64,000 nucleotides of DNA from an uncultured Fibrobacter sp. (GTDB taxonomy: Bacteria; Fibrobacterota; Fibrobacteria; Fibrobacterales; Fibrobacteraceae). The translations under genes and the position numbers were made by a program. Shown here piece by piece: positions 61,472-64,000 of this stretch. Each line of letters starts with the position of its first letter. Position 1 is the stretch's first letter. Below the pieces are notes generated by a model. The model had not been told where the DNA came from and did no database searches. It was given only the letters and a program-made list of their open reading frames with translations. The stretch lies in the NCBI GenBank assembly GCA_934691725.1, contig CAKUTF010000007.1, positions 1-64,000 of the forward strand, in the 5' to 3' direction.

Positions 61472-61624
61472 CTACTTCAAAAAATCTTCTATGAGCGATT
61501 GAATTGATTGTTGCATCTGATCGCTTGTTTTTCTTTTTTCTTTAAAATTTTTAAGTTCTTCCCTTTCTATTTGATTAAATAGATTTTGATATTGTTCGGG
61601 TGAAAGAATTGAATTGTCAATCAT
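61472..61624 (-). CDS. 50-residue coupled small protein between helicase and ATPase
   Basis: This short gene reads MIDNSILSPEQYQNLFNQ and continues with a charged helix rich in Lys, Glu and Gln. Its start overlaps the helicase stop codon by 8 bases, a perfect AGGAG lies 8 bases before the start (inside the helicase gene), and its stop codon TAG is part of the AGGAG that serves the ATPase gene. The three features make it a real, translationally coupled gene rather than chance. It is predicted alpha-helical and cytosolic. No family is recognised. It could be an adaptor that bridges helicase and ATPase. Confidence 0.8.
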   Translation of the reverse strand: MIDNSILSPEQYQNLFNQIEREELKNFKEKRKTSDQMQQSIQSLIEDFLK

Positions 61625-63866
61625 ATTTATACTCCTGGTTGTTTTGGTTGAGATTAAATATTTGTTTTAATTCAAACGCTAAGTTTTCGCCGGATTCTGG
61701 ATTTATTGAAAGTTTTGCAAATTCGCTAATTCGCAAGACTTCGTTTGAAACTAGTGTCCTGAAATTTTCAAGTTCAAAAGAATCTTTATTTTTGAGAGTA
61801 TCAAGGTCATCTGGCAGGCTGATGAAATCGTAAATTTCAGCAAATTTTTTCCCTGCGCTTAATCGTAGAACTCTTCCCCTTCTTTGGATGTATTCTTTAG
61901 GATTGGTTGTGCTTGCTAGGATGAATGCTGTTTTTATGGAAGGAATATTGACTCCTTCGTCTAGGCATTTGATCGCTGCAATTGCCTGAATATGTTCATT
62001 CTTAAAGTTATCGATAATTAATTCTCTTTCATCCATTGTTTTTTCGGCAATGAATTTGGAAATTTTCATTTTGTATATTCTATGAAGTTGAAGTACGATT
62101 TCATCTATTTGACGAACGGCTTCGTTGTCTTCCTGTTCATATTCATCTGCGTTGTATTGGGTTGCTCCGCAATAGATAAGAATATTGGATTGATCTTTAT
62201 AAGGTTCAATGCTTTCAATAAGTGCTGTTAATTTTGATTTTGAACCGGCTATTATGCGAGAACGTAAAATACAGAGCAACTTTCCTTTTTCAGAAAGGGT
62301 CGTTGCTCCTTCTGAGTCTATTCTAGTTTCTCGCCTAATTGATTCGGATAAATCAAGGTATTTTTCTTTTTCATCGAAGTTTAAGGTGGTTATTATGGGA
62401 TAATATCTGTAAGGTGTTAAGTATCCATCGTCGATTGCTTGTGATAATCCGTATTCAATACATTTTTTGCCAAAAAAAGTATAGAGATTTTGGGTTCCTT
62501 CTTTGTCAAAATGACGGTTTAATGTTGCGGAAAGAGCCAAACGATATTTGTATTGCTGGGGAACAAGAAATTTTGCAGAGCCGAAAGCTCCCAAGTAATG
62601 AGCCTCGTCTGCAATCAACAGAATGTCTTTTCTTATCTTTTTTAAGCTATTCTGGATGGTTGCTCGTTTAAAAGTTGCGATGGAAGCGATTAAGCAAAAG
62701 AATCCGTTTTTTCCAGAATGAAAGTTTCGACTTCTGATAACTGTTTCTAATCTATTTTTCCAATCTTTTTGTGGTGAGGCGCCAAAAGCAATAATCGGAT
62801 TTATTCCAAATGCTTTTAGATCTTCGCACCATTGGGTTACAAGATGGATATACGGACATAAAATAATGGCGCAAAAATCTCCATTCTTCTCTTTATACAA
62901 CTTATAAAGCGAGGAAAGGGCTGTTAAAGTTTTTCCTGTTCCTGTCGCCATATCGTAAATGCCGATATAGTTCTGTTTCACCCAGTTATCAATTGCATCT
63001 TGCTGATAAGGATGTAATTTCAGCCAACTAGGAAAATGAAGTGTTTTATCCTTTTTTACTTGAAAATTGTTTTCCCTCTCCGCCACCGCAAGCACACCGG
63101 GAATCTCTGTCTTTTTTCCGCGGCTTATTTTGTACTCAATTTGCTTGTCTTGTGAAAACTCTTTTTTGTCCAGCTCAAAATCAACTTTGCCGCGTTTATA
63201 TTTTTCAAGAATCGCCTTGTCGATTGCAGGAAAATGCAGGACTTTTAGTTTTTCGTCGAAGTTTCCCCAGATTGCGGCGAATGCCCTTTCTTTTTGAATC
63301 ACACGGGATTTTTCATCTTCGCTTTTCCATGAGCAAAAAACATCGACGGTTTCATAGTTTTTTGTGAATGCGTTTTCTGATTCGTTCATTGAACCTGCGA
63401 ATGCGATTTTATTTCCGTCGGAATCTTCGACAAGCCCAAGTTTTTCGTGATACATTCCGACAGAAGAGCCGTTTTCGGTAAAGGCGATTTTTATATTCAG
63501 TACGCCCGATTCAACCAGATTGGCAAGAAGATTCAGCCGTTCTTTTTCAAAGAAATTTTCCGGCTCGGTTTTCAGTCCACGAAGAAGTGCGTCTTCTATG
63601 ATTTTTGTGCGGTTCTCGTAACCTTTTCGGATTGCCTCTTCATCTTCAGCCGAAAGATAAGGAGATGCTACTAGCTCTATTCTTCCGCCTTTCTTGGCAA
63701 GTTCGCAGATTCCTTTTGAAATTTCAACCAACGCCGAAGAAGAAAAAAATCCGACAGAACGCTTGTAAGAAACAGCATTTTCAAGGACAGGAGTGTAAAA
63801 ATCCTGAACGATATTGTCCTGCGGAGAGCGGTATTCTGGTTTGATATTGATTTCTTTAAAATCCAT
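61617..63866 (-). CDS. PLD-domain SF2 helicase (restriction-type)
   Basis: The 749-residue protein has a phospholipase-D-like nuclease domain (about 1-200) with one HxK motif (H140, K142 in GMYHEKLGLVED, then AFAGSMNESENAF). A linker and an SF2 helicase core follow: LHPYQQDAIDNW, Walker A MATGTGKT at 306-313, DEAH at 420-423 in LIADEAHYLGA, and motif VI RRGRVLRLSAGKKFAEIYDF. PLD-helicase proteins of this kind act as nuclease-helicases in restriction and anti-phage systems. GAGG precedes the start, which is 6 bases after the stop of the upstream cysteine-desulfurase-like gene. The second half is clearly more AT-rich than the first. Confidence 0.92.
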   Translation of the reverse strand: MDFKEINIKPEYRSPQDNIVQDFYTPVLENAVSYKRSVGFFSSSALVEISKGICELAKKGGRIELVASPYLSAEDEEAIRKGYENRTKIIEDALLRGLKTEPENFFEKERLNLLANLVESGVLNIKIAFTENGSSVGMYHEKLGLVEDSDGNKIAFAGSMNESENAFTKNYETVDVFCSWKSEDEKSRVIQKERAFAAIWGNFDEKLKVLHFPAIDKAILEKYKRGKVDFELDKKEFSQDKQIEYKISRGKKTEIPGVLAVAERENNFQVKKDKTLHFPSWLKLHPYQQDAIDNWVKQNYIGIYDMATGTGKTLTALSSLYKLYKEKNGDFCAIILCPYIHLVTQWCEDLKAFGINPIIAFGASPQKDWKNRLETVIRSRNFHSGKNGFFCLIASIATFKRATIQNSLKKIRKDILLIADEAHYLGAFGSAKFLVPQQYKYRLALSATLNRHFDKEGTQNLYTFFGKKCIEYGLSQAIDDGYLTPYRYYPIITTLNFDEKEKYLDLSESIRRETRIDSEGATTLSEKGKLLCILRSRIIAGSKSKLTALIESIEPYKDQSNILIYCGATQYNADEYEQEDNEAVRQIDEIVLQLHRIYKMKISKFIAEKTMDERELIIDNFKNEHIQAIAAIKCLDEGVNIPSIKTAFILASTTNPKEYIQRRGRVLRLSAGKKFAEIYDFISLPDDLDTLKNKDSFELENFRTLVSNEVLRISEFAKLSINPESGENLAFELKQIFNLNQNNQEYKYD

Positions 63867-63872
63867 ACATCC

Positions 63873-64000
63873 TCACCTATTCACCTCAATATACTCCATC
63901 GCCTTTTCTAGCGCGAAAAAGTCCTCTTCGCCTGTGAAATATCCCACGCTGAAGCGCACTGTTCCTGCCGGGAATGTGCCTAAGAATTTATGCGCGAGCG
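63873..64000 (-). CDS. C-terminus of class-V aminotransferase/cysteine desulfurase (partial)
   Basis: Only the last 41 residues are in the window (LAHKFLGTFPAG..VRFSVGYFTGEED..ALEKAMEYIEVNR). The pattern GTVRFSVGYFTGEEDF matches the end of the NifS/IscS/DndA-type fold. Its stop codon is 6 bases before the helicase ATG, so it belongs to the same operon unless a promoter lies inside it. In dnd systems a cysteine desulfurase supplies sulfur for DNA phosphorothioation; a housekeeping iron-sulfur role is equally possible. The assignment to class-V aminotransferases is likely; the exact type is open. Confidence 0.7.
   Translation of the reverse strand, partial: LAHKFLGTFPAGTVRFSVGYFTGEEDFFALEKAMEYIEVNR

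Noticed and set aside
1..64000. tRNA and rRNA genes
   Set aside because: Intergenic regions are short or filled by repeats and terminators; no tRNA cloverleaf or rRNA stretch was recognised by eye.

Overview
The window reads as a chromosomal segment of a Fibrobacter-type bacterium (phylum Fibrobacterota). The best evidence is a pair of tandem lipoproteins carrying the FISUMP domain (Fibrobacter succinogenes major paralogous domain). Supporting evidence is lipoproteins with poly-Ser linkers and Y-x-C-x-x-G-x-W repeats, an sdhC-sdhA-sdhB set of the cytochrome b558 type used in succinate metabolism, a monomeric isocitrate dehydrogenase, and a GH116 beta-glucosidase. The species cannot be fixed from the sequence alone. 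No rRNA, tRNA or CRISPR array was seen.

Layout. 1-4.9 kb: a two-domain macro/PARG-like protein, proS, and a divergent lipoprotein joining FKBP-N-like segments to a thioredoxin fold. 4.9-6.7 kb: gatA and a DUF4321-like membrane protein. 6.8-11.8 kb: three surface lipoproteins, two of them FISUMP paralogs. 11.9-15.6 kb: a ThiE/TenI-like protein with thiD, then ilvE, then a secreted jelly-roll-type protein. 15.6-25.3 kb: a tandem-fused 1765-residue UvrA, a PEGA/FGE-like secreted protein, a small membrane protein, and ettA. 25.3-31.0 kb: a TamA/TamB-like outer-membrane assembly pair. 31.1-32.5 kb: a partner-switching module (degenerate HATPase-like, STAS-HATPase fusion, STAS). 32.5-38.6 kb: a SurA-like lipoprotein, ndk and sdhCAB. 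38.8-39.3 kb: an IS200/IS605-type transposase. 39.3-43.5 kb: icd and ilvD. 43.6-49.3 kb: scpB, mutS, an HD-domain protein and a membrane GAF-SpoIIE phosphatase that could serve the STAS module. 49.8-53.8 kb: the GH116 enzyme and rnhB.

The right end (53.8-64 kb) is accessory. It holds two tandem copies of a gene pair: an HExxH putative metallopeptidase overlapped by a signal-peptide protein. One peptidase copy has lost about 155 internal residues, and the partners share an almost identical 3' end. Next is a GmrSD-like DUF262/HNH nuclease gene. It converges on a tight, AT-rich minus-strand operon: the C-terminus of a class-V aminotransferase/cysteine desulfurase, a PLD-SF2 helicase, a 50-residue protein, an SMC/DndD-like ATPase and a 173-residue helical protein. 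This looks like a defence island. The five-gene operon matches no named system I can assign with confidence, although a variant of the dnd DNA-sulfur systems is one possibility.

Two genome-style signals recur. (1) A modular intergenic repeat (CTTTATAAGG end, GCAGACGTCT palindromes, two kinds of 7-bp tandem tract, a CCCCGG hairpin) lies just after the stop codons of the PARG-like gene, gatA, thiD and the SpoIIE-phosphatase gene. Its orientation relative to the gene is the same each time, and the terminator, where visible, lies beyond it. (2) TTGCAA-N17-TATATT-like promoters sit so close to some start codons (uvrA, the STAS operon, tamB) that the transcripts should be leaderless.
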